From NCBI GenBank assembly GCA_009995225.1, contig JAACPW010000015.1, positions 1 to 64,000 on the forward strand: a DNA stretch of 64,000 bases, in the 5' to 3' direction. The translations under genes and the position numbers were made by a program. The stretch comes from Sphingomonadales bacterium (GTDB lineage: Bacteria; Pseudomonadota; Alphaproteobacteria; Sphingomonadales; Sphingomonadaceae). Below are positions 17,579 through 27,400 of the stretch, one piece after another (the first letter of the stretch is position 1; the number at the start of each line of letters is the position of its first letter). Below the pieces are notes generated by a model. That model saw only the letters and a list, made by a program, of their open reading frames with translations. It was not told where the DNA came from and ran no database searches.

Positions 17579-18149
17579 GTCCCGATCATCGCTCATCCTG
17601 GCTTTACCGCTCCTGCTGCTGGCGGGCTGCGATAGGGCGGACGAGCCCCCGGCGCAACCGGTTGAGGGCGAAGCGACCACGCCTACGCCCATGCCCACGG
17701 GTGCGGTGGTCCGAACCTTTGCTGGCACGGCCTTGCCTGCGATGCAATTTGCCGATCCGCAGCGGGCAACCCTTGATCTGGCCACACAGGACGGTCCTGT
17801 GCTGATCAACCTGTGGGCCACATGGTGCGCGCCATGCGTCAAGGAAATGCCGCAGCTCGATGCGCTGGCCGGTGAACTCGAGGGCGAGGTGCGCGTCCTG
17901 ACCATCAGTCAGGATGTACGCGGAGCCGATGTGGTCACGCCGTTCTTCGCCAAGAACAGCTTCACGCGGCTCGAACCCTGGCTCGATCCCGATGCCGATT
18001 TGTCCGCGCAGTTCACGCCCGAAGGCGTTCTACCGCTGACGATCCTGTTCGATGCGGCGGGCAAGGAAGTGTTGCGTGTGCAAGGCGGGTACGACTGGGG
18101 AACGCCCGCCGCCGCCGCGCTGGTGCGCGACAGCCTGGCCGCGCGCTGA
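17577..18149 (+). CDS. TlpA-like thioredoxin-fold lipoprotein
   Basis: A 190-residue envelope protein with an N-terminal signal and lipobox LLLAGC, then a Pro/Thr-rich linker and a thioredoxin-like domain. The redox motif WCAPC (in [16 protein letters not shown]) and the cis-proline region [14 protein letters not shown] are present. Relatives act in cytochrome c maturation or periplasmic disulfide reduction. GGAG lies six bases before the ATG. It is divergent from argH with overlapping start codons and convergent with psd, with a two-base gap. Confidence 0.88.
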   Translation: MSRSSLILALPLLLLAGCDRADEPPAQPVEGEATTPTPMPTGAVVRTFAGTALPAMQFADPQRATLDLATQDGPVLINLWATWCAPCVKEMPQLDALAGELEGEVRVLTISQDVRGADVVTPFFAKNSFTRLEPWLDPDADLSAQFTPEGVLPLTILFDAAGKEVLRVQGGYDWGTPAAAALVRDSLAAR

Positions 18150-18151
18150 AC

Positions 18152-19000
18152 TCAGGCGGTCAGGCGCTGCGCAATGGCCTGACCCATGCGGAGGGTATCG
18201 CCGGGTTTGAAGCCATCGAGCCAGGCGACGCGGCCAGGTTCGAACAATAGCACCACCGTTGAGCCGAGATAGAACCGGCCCATTTCCTCTCCCGCGACAA
18301 AATTGTGGCCCATGCCGCTGAAGTCTTCATGCACCGGCACGGCGGCATGGGTGCGGAAGGTATTGGGCCACACCGTGTCGATCCCTGCGACAATCATCGC
18401 GCCCACCATCACGCTGGCAAAATGCCCGTCCGGTCCGTCAAAGCGGCAGGACAGCCGCTCGTTGCGGGCGAACAGCCGGTCGACGCCGCCCGCAGTCGCG
18501 ACATTGACCGAATAAAGATCGCCCGGAATGTAACTGGTTGCTGCCAGTGTGCCGGTCGCAGGCATGTGGACGCGGTGGTAATCCTTGGGGCTGAGGTAGA
18601 TTGTCATGAACTGACCGCCTTCGAACCGCGCGGCCTCGGCCGCGCTGCACGCGAGGATTTCTGCCACGCTGTAATCGCGGCCCTTGGCCTGAATGATGCG
18701 TCCCCCTGCGATCGGCCCCAATTGGCTGACCGCGCCATCGGCGGGCGAAAGGATGAAGTGGCTGCTATCGGCCAGCGGCCTTGCGCCGGGTTTCAGCTCG
18801 CGCGTGAAAAAATCGTTGAAGCTGGCAAACTCCCCGATGCAACGCGCAGCCTCGGACAGATCGACGTCGAACGCCGCAACGAAACGCCGGATCAGCCGGT
18901 CGCGCAGCCACGGCTGCTGGCTTGCCGCAAGCCTCCCGGCAAAGCGCGACAGCGCGTGTTGCGGGACGATATGTTGAAGCGCGATGAAGGCTGAGGACAT
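18152..19000 (-). CDS. psd: Phosphatidylserine decarboxylase proenzyme
   Basis: Makes phosphatidylethanolamine from phosphatidylserine; a membrane-associated pyruvoyl enzyme. The 282-residue length fits the larger bacterial type. The self-cleavage motif LGST lies at residues 245-248, where Ser247 would become the pyruvoyl group. Other motifs are SPADGAVSQLG, FMTIYLSPKDYHRVHMPATG with the active histidine, and the GAMIVAGI segment. No phosphatidylserine synthase gene is adjacent. The convergent tlpA-like gene ends two bases away. Confidence 0.95.
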   Translation of the reverse strand: MSSAFIALQHIVPQHALSRFAGRLAASQQPWLRDRLIRRFVAAFDVDLSEAARCIGEFASFNDFFTRELKPGARPLADSSHFILSPADGAVSQLGPIAGGRIIQAKGRDYSVAEILACSAAEAARFEGGQFMTIYLSPKDYHRVHMPATGTLAATSYIPGDLYSVNVATAGGVDRLFARNERLSCRFDGPDGHFASVMVGAMIVAGIDTVWPNTFRTHAAVPVHEDFSGMGHNFVAGEEMGRFYLGSTVVLLFEPGRVAWLDGFKPGDTLRMGQAIAQRLTA

Positions 19001-19166
19001 GGGCGCGCTTGTGTCAGGCTGCGGTCAGCGGTGCAAGCGTCACGCGGTTAGCGCCGACCAGGTTTGGGAACGGGGCGTGGGCGCTTGCGGATCAATGGCC
19101 TGCAGACCATGTGCGAACCACACCTGTTCGCGGGAAACCTATTTCAGTCGTATGTGACCGAAAAAA

Positions 19167-19242
19167 TGGTGGGCGGTAACGGGCTCGAACCGCTGACCCT
19201 CTCGGTGTAAACGAGATGCTCTACCAACTGAGCTAACCGCCC
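19167..19242 (-). tRNA. tRNA-Val (anticodon TAC)
   Basis: A complete 76-nt tRNA on the minus strand. The acceptor stem is GGGCGGT/ACCGCCC, the D arm GCTCAGTTGGTAGAGC, and the anticodon stem TCTCG/CGAGA with loop TTTACAC (anticodon TAC, reading GTA). The T arm carries GGTTCGAGCCC and the CCA end is encoded at 19167-19169. Confidence 0.95.
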
Positions 19243-19366
19243 CACGGCGCGTGGTGATGCGGATTTAGCGGCGAACGCGCGGCGGTCAAGCGGCCTTTGG
19301 CGGTTTGCCCGCAACCCAGCGATGATGCTAAGCGGATATCGTCCAGAGTGGCCCGAGGCATCCGCG

Positions 19367-19951
19367 ATGATTGAAACGCAGCTTAACGACGGCACTCCGG
19401 TGTACATCCGCCGCGTCCGCCCTGAAGACGAACAACGTTTGCGCGATGGGATTGCGCAGCTTTCACCGCAATCGCGCTATCTGCGGTTCTTTTCCGGCAT
19501 GCGCGAGGCGCCGCCGCAGGTTCTGGCTGCGCTGGTGCGCGCAGACGGGCATGATCACATCGCCTGGGGCGCGCTGCGATCTGACCTGCCCGGCACTCCG
19601 GCCCTGGGCGTAGTTCATGCCTTTCGCGATGCCGACGATCCGGAAACGGCAGAGTTTTCTGTCGCGGTTGTCGATGCATACCACGGGCGCGGCCTGGCAA
19701 GGTTGCTGACGGCGGTGCTGCTGCTGGATTGCGCGCGCGAAGGTTTGACCCAGTTCGCGGTTCACATCCTGCCTGAAAACCGCCCGGCGCTGGCGCTGGC
19801 CCGTTCGCTGGGTGCCGCAGGCGTCGGGTACGAGGCGGGGGTATCCTTGCTGGAGATCGATATCGCCGAGGCGCTGGTGGCGCTGCGGGCAGAGCCGGAT
19901 GTGCCGGGGTTGGCCGCAGTCTTCGCACAATTCGCCGCTGCGGCGGGCTAG
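19367..19951 (+). CDS. GNAT-family N-acetyltransferase
   Basis: A 194-residue acetyltransferase of the GNAT fold. The N-terminal IRRVRPEDEQRLRDGIAQLS resembles the single GNAT domain found in protein-lysine acetyltransferases of the Pat type. FSVAVVDAYHGRGLARLL is motif A, with the acetyl-CoA pyrophosphate loop HGRGLA. ILPENRPALALARSLG is motif B. The start is uncertain: ATG 19367 gives the expected N-terminus, while ATG 19322 adds 15 poorly conserved residues. The substrate is unknown. Confidence 0.8.
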   Translation: MIETQLNDGTPVYIRRVRPEDEQRLRDGIAQLSPQSRYLRFFSGMREAPPQVLAALVRADGHDHIAWGALRSDLPGTPALGVVHAFRDADDPETAEFSVAVVDAYHGRGLARLLTAVLLLDCAREGLTQFAVHILPENRPALALARSLGAAGVGYEAGVSLLEIDIAEALVALRAEPDVPGLAAVFAQFAAAAG

Positions 19952-19984
19952 GCGTACTCGGCGTCAGCGGCTAGGGCGCGGGGC

Positions 19985-20971
19985 ATGACACTCCCTCGCA
20001 TCCTCGTGCTTGGCACCGGCGGCACGATTGCCGGCGCAGGCAGCGGGGCGACCGGAGCGGCCTACCGCCCCGGCGACCTCGCGCTCGGCACGCTGATCGC
20101 GCATCTCGATGCGCTGAATCTGGCGGCGGAACTGGTTCCGCAGGACATCGCGCAAATTGGATCGCAGGATATCGGTTGGACGCAATGGCGCGCGCTTCAT
20201 GCGGCCTGCGTGGCGGCGATCGCTGATCCGGCGGTGGATGGAATCATCATCACGCATGGCACCGATACCGCCGAGGAAACCGGATACCTTCTCGATCTGA
20301 CGCTGCCGACTGCCAAACCCATCGTGCTGGTCGGTGCGATGCGGGCGGCAGATGCTGTGGGCGCTGATGGAATGCGCAACTTTGCCAATGCGGTAAGGGT
20401 GGTGAGTGATCGGGAGTCATGCGGGCGCGGCGTGATGCTGGTCATGGGCGACGCGGTGCTCGCCGCGCGCGATGCCCGCAAAGCCGCAACCTCGGCGATT
20501 GACGCCTTCCGCACCTTTCCGCGCGGGCCATTGGCGCGGGTGATGCCAGCCACCCTCGACTGGTTCGGCCCGCCGCATCGGCGAAACGAAGGCGCGCGCT
20601 ATGCTTTCCCGCAGGCTCTGCCGCGTGTCGCGATCCTGACCGCAGGTGCCGGGATGGACGCCGCGCCGGTCGAGGCGCTGCTCGGGATTGGCTGCAAGGG
20701 CGTGGTGCTCGCCGGGATGGGGCAGGGCAACGCTCCGGCCAGCGTCCTCGCCGCCCTGTCCCGCGCGGCGGCGCGCGGCGTGCAGGTGGTGCGTTCGGCC
20801 CGTGTGGATGAAGGCATCGTGGACCGCAATGTCGAGGTTGATGACGACGCGCTGGGCCTGGTGGCCGCCCGCGCGCTCGGCCCGGCCAAGGCGCGGATAC
20901 TGCTGATGGTGCTGATCGCGAACGGAATGACCGATGCGGCGCACATACAGGCGGCGTTTGATGGGGGGTGA
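19985..20971 (+). CDS. L-asparaginase
   Basis: Hydrolyses asparagine to aspartate and ammonia. The 328 residues show both signature segments: VLGTGGTIAGAG near residue 8, with the nucleophilic threonine, and IITHGTDTAEETGYLL near residue 86, with the second catalytic Thr-Asp pair. The C-terminal half has GIGCKGVVLAGMGQGNAP, usual in the type I/II family. No signal peptide is visible, so a cytoplasmic enzyme is likely. It ends just before the surface-protein operon, which is convergent with it. Confidence 0.92.
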   Translation: MTLPRILVLGTGGTIAGAGSGATGAAYRPGDLALGTLIAHLDALNLAAELVPQDIAQIGSQDIGWTQWRALHAACVAAIADPAVDGIIITHGTDTAEETGYLLDLTLPTAKPIVLVGAMRAADAVGADGMRNFANAVRVVSDRESCGRGVMLVMGDAVLAARDARKAATSAIDAFRTFPRGPLARVMPATLDWFGPPHRRNEGARYAFPQALPRVAILTAGAGMDAAPVEALLGIGCKGVVLAGMGQGNAPASVLAALSRAAARGVQVVRSARVDEGIVDRNVEVDDDALGLVAARALGPAKARILLMVLIANGMTDAAHIQAAFDGG

Positions 20972-21030
20972 GGGGATCCGGCGTTTTGGGAAACCTCGCG
21001 AAAAGCTGCCCTTCGTCTATCCACAAGGCG

Positions 21031-24000
21031 TCAATTGATCCGTGCGCGGATCTGCACCGAGAACTGAGCCCCGGAGGTGCCCTTGGGAAGGCTCCCTTTG
21101 GGATTGAGGCATACGTGGCGCACCTGTGCGTCGTAGCCGACGGCGGGGGTATAGTTGCAATCGGCAAAGGACGCCGGGGCCGCCGCAGCATTGGAAAAGC
21201 GCAGGTCGGTGGCAGGCGTGAACGTAAGCATGGGCGTGCCGCTATTGAACCCGGCGACCCCTCCCAGCAGCGGCGTGCCGGCGTTGAAGAAGGTGATGGC
21301 CGGATCGATCGCGATGGCCACAAATACCGAATCCGGGTCGGTGCTGCCGGTGCCGCCATTGCTGATTGTGGCGGTGAGAAGCACGTCGTTGCCGGGGACA
21401 AAGAAGGCAGCGTCGGCGGGCGGGTCGAACAGCTGAGACGTCATCGCCACCGTCAGCGCGGCGATCCCATCGGCGGTGGCGACGGCGGAAAACTCCGAAG
21501 TGATGTCCCGCTCCCCGGCCGCAGTTCGCCGCGTGGTGGTGGCGGAGATGGCCTCGCCAATGCTGACCGGTTCGAGCGTGGTAAGCGTGCCGGTATAGCG
21601 TTGCGCGCTGCCGAAATGGCTGATGTCGACATGGCCGAGGTAGCGTTCGCCCTCGCCAAAGCCGCTGGGATCGGCGGCGCTGCTGGCGAAGAATTCGATG
21701 CGGTAGCCGTTGGCGGCGGCGGGCGCGTCGAGGGTGAAGGCGTAGCCCAATTGGTTCGTGCCCTTCACGACGGCGCGGATAGCGTCGGGGAAGTTCAACA
21801 GATCATTCGGCCCGTTGTCGCCATCGCCGGGGTCATTCGGCGTGACGCCGTCTGCTCCAAGATCAATGCCCAGACCGGTGTTGGCAAATATCCGGTTGGC
21901 GCCAATCGCAGCCGGCGCCGCGCCTCGCACACCCACGCCGTACCCCCCGGTGTTGCGGATCGTGTTGCCGATGATCTGTGCGCTGCCTGCCGCCATATCC
22001 AGATCGATTCCGGCATTCGCGCCAAAGGCAATGATATTGCCTTCGCCAGCGCCGTTGCCGCCGATGACCAAACCGGAAAGTGAACTGCCGCCCCCGATCT
22101 GGATCAGGGGTTCGATATTGGCAGAGGTGATCGCGCTCGTCCCGTCCGCGCCCATGCCGATGCTGTTCCCGCGGATCGTGACGCCGGAGCCTGTCGAAGC
22201 CCACAAGGCGATCAGCGACGCATCATGTCCGCCGATGACATTGTCCAGAATCGACAGATTGGTGATCGTTGCATTGATGACCACAATCGCGTCGCGGTTG
22301 AACGGGTCTGCGCGCACGCCATTGGCCACCGCCGAATTGCCGCTGGCGTCCGTTCCGATATAATTGCCGATGATGGTGACATCCGTGATCGGACCATCGG
22401 CCGCCTCGATAGCCGTAAGGCCGTTGCGAGCGATGACATTGCGGCCGCCCGCAGTGCCATCACCGATCACGAGATTGCTCACATTCCTGACGAATATGCC
22501 GCGTTCCTGATTCTCAAAGGTGGCGCCGGTGATCGTCACTGCGCCGATGGTGTTGCCCAGAACGGCAACATTGCTCGATCCGTCGATCACGGCGATGCCG
22601 GAAGCGCCGTTCCCGCCGATGACATTGCCCAGCGTTGTGGCATCGCCGCCAAGAGTGACGCCATTGGCTGCGGTCAGCCGAATCCCGTCCTGGCCTGCGC
22701 GGGCGATCACATTGCCGCGAATGAAGACATTGGGCGTGTTGCCGAGCGACAGGCCTTGTTCCGTGCCGGTGATGTGATTGCCTTCGCTTGCAGCAGTGCC
22801 ACCAATCAGCACGTTGGCAATGCTGCCTGCAGCAAAGCGAATGCCGTCGCCGCCATTGCGCATCAGTGCGGACAGATCGCGGGTGAAGCCGATGATATTG
22901 CGCTGGATGCGGATCTGGCCATCCGAGGGAGATATCTGATCGTCACTTTCGAGTGCAATTGCGCCCGAGCCACTGTTTCCTGAAATCAGATTGCGGGTGA
23001 TGTCGCGCCACGTGGCGATACCGAAGAAATTGTTGATCCCGCCACCTGCGTTGGCCCTTGCCGACATGCCAGCCGGGTCAGTGCCGATGAAATTGCCGCG
23101 AATTGCGGTGTTGGTGCTGCCCTGTTCGGTTAACACCCCGACGATGGAATTGGCGGAAATCACGTTGCCCTGGCCTGCATCGAGCCCTCCGATCACCACG
23201 CCGGCCCCCTTGGCCACGACGCCGCGCGTATTGCCGCTGCTGGTGCCATTGGGGAGCAGACCCAGATAATTGCACTGGATTGTGGCTGCGTTGCTGCTTG
23301 CTTGCGCGATGATGGCGTTGTCGAAGCCGGTCAGGGACAAGCCTCTGATGGTCTGGTTGCTGCCGCTCAGCAGCAAGCCGTTGAACCCTCCGCCGCGCAC
23401 ATTCACGCGCAAGTCGTGCCCGCTGCCCGCCCACAAGTCGCGGCACTGGGTGCCCGCCTGCGTCGTGCCGTCGATCACCGTGTCGTTGTCGGTCAGGTTC
23501 GGCAGGGTTGTCGACAGCGTTATGGTGTGCGGCCCTGCGCCGGGGATGGCAAAGGTAATGGTGTCGGCGCCGGGATTGCTGTTGGCGAACTGGATCGCAT
23601 CGCGCAGCGATCCGCTGCCTGAATCATTGGTGTTGGTGACGATCAGCGGATCCGCCGGTCGGAGCGCGAACAGGCCTAAGGTCCATCGCCCAAAAAGGGC
23701 AAATGCGTAGCTCATCGTGGTGCTACCGTTCACCCCGGTCCGCGTGCTTGCGGCTCCGATAACGTCTGCCAAATTCACCACGTTCCAGCGGCTCGTCTGC
23801 CCGCTTCCCGTTATAGCGGAAATGACCTCGTCATTGGCCGCCAGCGTCGCCACCACCAACTGATCGGACGCGCTGGCAACGCTGGCCGAGGCGCTGAACG
23901 CGCCGGTGCCGCTGGTCAAGGTCGAGGCGGCGATCGGGCTGGTCTGGCTGACATTGGCAAAGGATATCGCGCCAACGACCACCGCCGCGCTTCTAGTCAG

Positions 24001-24423
24001 ATTGACGACCACCTGATTGGTCCCGCTCGCCGGGGCGACCCTGCCCCAGACGTCGAGCGTTGCGCCTCCGCCCGCATCAGTGACCCGGCCAAGAAAGGTC
24101 AGCGCCTGCCCGGCATAGGTGACAGAGGCAACAATCGCGTCATCGCGCTCGATTGCGACCGACACGATCAGGTAACGGTTGGTGCCGGTGCCGACCGTGT
24201 GGTTGAACGCGATGGTGCCGGAGGCCGCTTGGAGTGCGGTCGCCGGATCGACGCTGATGCTCTGCGCCGCGACACGGTCCGCACAGCCCAGCACGATCAG
24301 AAGCCCGCATAGCCATAGGCTGACCATCCGAAGCCATCGCGGCAATGCCCGCTCCCCGTTGGACGGCGCTATTGCCCCCGATCCGGCGCGATGCGCGGTT
24401 TGTCCGAAAATGCGGAGCATCAT
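21031..24423 (-). CDS. Exported parallel beta-helix protein with DUF11-type C-terminus (cassette gene 5)
   Basis: A 1,130-residue predicted surface or secreted protein. A late signal-like helix covers residues 33-53 (MVSLWLCGLLIVLG then RVAAQS). Residues about 54-235 form a beta-rich domain. Then NTNDSGSGSLRDAIQFANSN starts a long region of parallel beta-helix repeats (NxIGGNxA, IRGNxI and VxIxGNxIG patterns) to about residue 830. The last 150 residues look like a DUF11-type immunoglobulin-like module. No enzyme active site or Walker motif is evident. ATG 24423 overlaps the stop of the giant barrel protein (ATGA), so the two are translationally coupled. The exact role is unknown. Confidence 0.85.
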   Translation of the reverse strand: MMLRIFGQTAHRAGSGAIAPSNGERALPRWLRMVSLWLCGLLIVLGCADRVAAQSISVDPATALQAASGTIAFNHTVGTGTNRYLIVSVAIERDDAIVASVTYAGQALTFLGRVTDAGGGATLDVWGRVAPASGTNQVVVNLTRSAAVVVGAISFANVSQTSPIAASTLTSGTGAFSASASVASASDQLVVATLAANDEVISAITGSGQTSRWNVVNLADVIGAASTRTGVNGSTTMSYAFALFGRWTLGLFALRPADPLIVTNTNDSGSGSLRDAIQFANSNPGADTITFAIPGAGPHTITLSTTLPNLTDNDTVIDGTTQAGTQCRDLWAGSGHDLRVNVRGGGFNGLLLSGSNQTIRGLSLTGFDNAIIAQASSNAATIQCNYLGLLPNGTSSGNTRGVVAKGAGVVIGGLDAGQGNVISANSIVGVLTEQGSTNTAIRGNFIGTDPAGMSARANAGGGINNFFGIATWRDITRNLISGNSGSGAIALESDDQISPSDGQIRIQRNIIGFTRDLSALMRNGGDGIRFAAGSIANVLIGGTAASEGNHITGTEQGLSLGNTPNVFIRGNVIARAGQDGIRLTAANGVTLGGDATTLGNVIGGNGASGIAVIDGSSNVAVLGNTIGAVTITGATFENQERGIFVRNVSNLVIGDGTAGGRNVIARNGLTAIEAADGPITDVTIIGNYIGTDASGNSAVANGVRADPFNRDAIVVINATITNLSILDNVIGGHDASLIALWASTGSGVTIRGNSIGMGADGTSAITSANIEPLIQIGGGSSLSGLVIGGNGAGEGNIIAFGANAGIDLDMAAGSAQIIGNTIRNTGGYGVGVRGAAPAAIGANRIFANTGLGIDLGADGVTPNDPGDGDNGPNDLLNFPDAIRAVVKGTNQLGYAFTLDAPAAANGYRIEFFASSAADPSGFGEGERYLGHVDISHFGSAQRYTGTLTTLEPVSIGEAISATTTRRTAAGERDITSEFSAVATADGIAALTVAMTSQLFDPPADAAFFVPGNDVLLTATISNGGTGSTDPDSVFVAIAIDPAITFFNAGTPLLGGVAGFNSGTPMLTFTPATDLRFSNAAAAPASFADCNYTPAVGYDAQVRHVCLNPKGSLPKGTSGAQFSVQIRARIN

Positions 24424-27400
24424 GGCGAGCAGGCTCCTGCGGGTTGGCACCGGGACGCCTCCTGCGGCAACGGGGCCGCTGCACTGCTGTCGCCCAGGCC
24501 CAGCAATTGCGCGCCGAATTTGAACCGGATGCCTGCAAACAGGCCCTGATCCAGCGGGCGGTCGAGACTGAAGTCGGGATCGCGAAAACCCGCAATGTTG
24601 TAGCCGAGGCTCATGAGTGTGCCTCTGGCCACCACGAGGTTCGCCTGTGGGCCGATCGCGTAGCTGTAACTGCCATCGGTCACATTGGCGCGGATGCTGG
24701 CGCTGCCGCCAATATCAAGGGTCGCACTCAGCCCGATCCGCAGATCGAGCCCGGCGAGCGCAGTGAGGCCGGCAAGATCCAGACCCTCCACCCGGTCAAA
24801 CCCGTAGCGCGTGCCCAGGAACAGCCCGATTTCGCTCAGCTCCCCCACGCCGCGCCGCGCGCGAGGGGACCAATTGGCCGAGACGCTTCCCAGCAGCCGC
24901 CGCGAAAGGGCATCGCCGTTCACGGTCAGCGCGGTGCGGCCCACCGGGCCAGCCTGCCCGGCGATCGCCCCGGTCACGGCATCGCTGCGATATTCCGCGC
25001 GGCCGAGGAGTGCGATATCCGAATCATCGGGCCGATATGCGAGGGTGAGAGCCGCGTCGATGATTTCAGCGGAAGCTCCGCCGGGCGCGGTGCTGCGGGT
25101 CCAGATCAGACTGCCGCCAAGCGCCTGTCCCTCGCCAAGCTGACGCAGAACGCCCAAAGTCGCGCCAAAGCGGTCGGCGAATTGCCCGTCGCGATACTCG
25201 GCCCGGCCATTGGCAGCCCAGCGCCCGCTGCGCCATGCGCCGCTGACAGTGACAGCGGTGAAATCTTCAAACAACGTGCGATCCACCCCCAAAGGGCCGC
25301 CATTGCCCGGTGGCTGGCCGGGGTTGATGACCGCATCGGGCGCGGGGGTATCGCCAAGGGTACGGTTGCCATCGAGCGTTGCGTTGAAGCTCAGCGTCGG
25401 CGTTGCATTCAGCGTTTGCGCAAAGCCGAAACCGGCAAACGTGCCGCCGCCCGGTGTATCGCCTGTTGTATTCCGACCGAGCGTGGAGGCAACGCGCGCT
25501 CCCTCCCACGGGGTCATGTCCAGCCCGGCCCGCAAGGTGCGCGCCTTGATCGCGGCACTATCGGCCATTTCATAAGTGCCCGTCAGCCGCACATCGCGCG
25601 CCAGCGCATAACGCAGGCCCAGCCGGTAGCGCGGCGGCAGGTCGAGCGATCCCTCGCCCCCGCTAAGGCCAAAGGACGTATCCCCGCTGATCTCCAGCCG
25701 GTTATCGAACAGGCGTTGGCTGGCGGCGGTCTGCAGCAGTGTCGAAGCGCGGCTTTCTCCGCTCGCCAGCCGGTCATCGAAATGGGCCAGCCCAAGCCGC
25801 GCGTCGGTGGCAGCAGAACGCCACGCCAGTTCCACCTGCCCACCGCGCCGCCGCGCCGCATCGGCAAGGCTTTCGTCCTGCAGCAGGCTGGCGATGCCCG
25901 ACACGGTTTCGCTGAACTGGTAGCGGCTATCGACTCCCAGTTTGCGCCGCCCGGTGTCGGCGAAACTCTGCTGGCCGGTGCCATAGGCGGCCTCGACCTG
26001 ACGGGCATAGGCGACCACATCCAGCTTGCCCGTCTGGTGCTGGAGTTCGGCCAGCCAGGCATGGGCCGTCTTACCAGAGCCTGTGCTCACGCCGACTTCG
26101 GCGCGCGCTTCGCTGGCTGTGCCCAACTGCAGCCGGGTGTCGGCGACTGCGACATGGGTGCGCACGCCATCGCTTTGGTCGGTGATGGCCGTCGTCCCGA
26201 TCCGCACTGCGCCTTCAGCCGGACGCCATTCGGCCCGCACGCCGGCATTGATCGCCCCGCCGCCGACCTTGCCGGTTTCATATTCGATGATGATGATCTG
26301 CGGATTGAGGTCAGCGTCGCGCGTCAGGATCGGCTCGCTGAAGGTGATCGTGCCTGACAGCAGATCGATGGTATAATCGATGAACCGGGTCAGGCTGCGA
26401 GAGGCCACCACCACCTCGGACCGGAACCGGTCGCGCACTTCGATGGTGACGCGTTCGGAATTGGTCACAAGGTCGCGGGTGCCAAGCGGGTAGGGCCCGG
26501 CCAGGCCATTGCCCTGAAACTCGTCGCGCCGGAAGGTGCTGCCGATCTGCGCGCCGAAGGCCTCGGCCCGCACAGCGCCGATCTGCGCGGCGGCGCGAAC
26601 CCCGGTGGCGGTGCGTTGATAGCGGCCAAGGGTGGTCTGATCGAACCCGGTCTGGAAGTCGCCGTACAGCGCAAAGAAGGTCGCGGTTTCGATCCGGACA
26701 TACAGGTTTTCGCGCGTGGCGGCATCGAAACGGCGCTGCGAGGTGTCGCCGAACACCGTGTAATAGGCCGCCGGATCGATCGCGCCGAGCAGCGGCTGGT
26801 CCTCGCGCTGCTTGGCGCTGTCATAGGCGAGGGTGAGCAGATACTTCCCCAACACCCGCCCCTTGGCATAAAGCGCAACGCGGGCGTTGCGGCCAAGGTC
26901 GCTGTCGATATTGTCCCCGCGCTCCATATTGCCAGCGATCGACCGCGCGCCGATGCTGGCTTCGCCAAGGCCGATGATGGTCCATTCGACATCGCCCGGC
27001 ACGACCCATGCCTCGATCTCCTGCCGGCGGCGGATATTCTCATGGGCGAAGTCGAAGGCCATACGCAGCTGGCCACTGACCATGGTGGGGGCAAGCTCGA
27101 TCCGGGCGAGTCCCTCATCGCCCTCGATCTGCCAGCGTGCTGTGGCTTCGCCGATGCCGCTGAGCTGGCGCAACTGTTGTTGTTCAATCTGGGCCGCGCT
27201 TTCAAACGGCGCGTTGAGAGTGAAGCTGCCCGAAAGGCCTTCGCGCACCGGACGGCCATTGCGGTCCGTGATGCGCACCACCACCACCGGCCGCGTGGCC
27301 CCGTCGGCGATCAGCAGCGATTTGTCCGCCACCAGTTCCACCCGCGCAGGCTGCGAGGTGAAAAACACCTCGCGTTCAAGCCGCGCATTCACCCCGCCCA

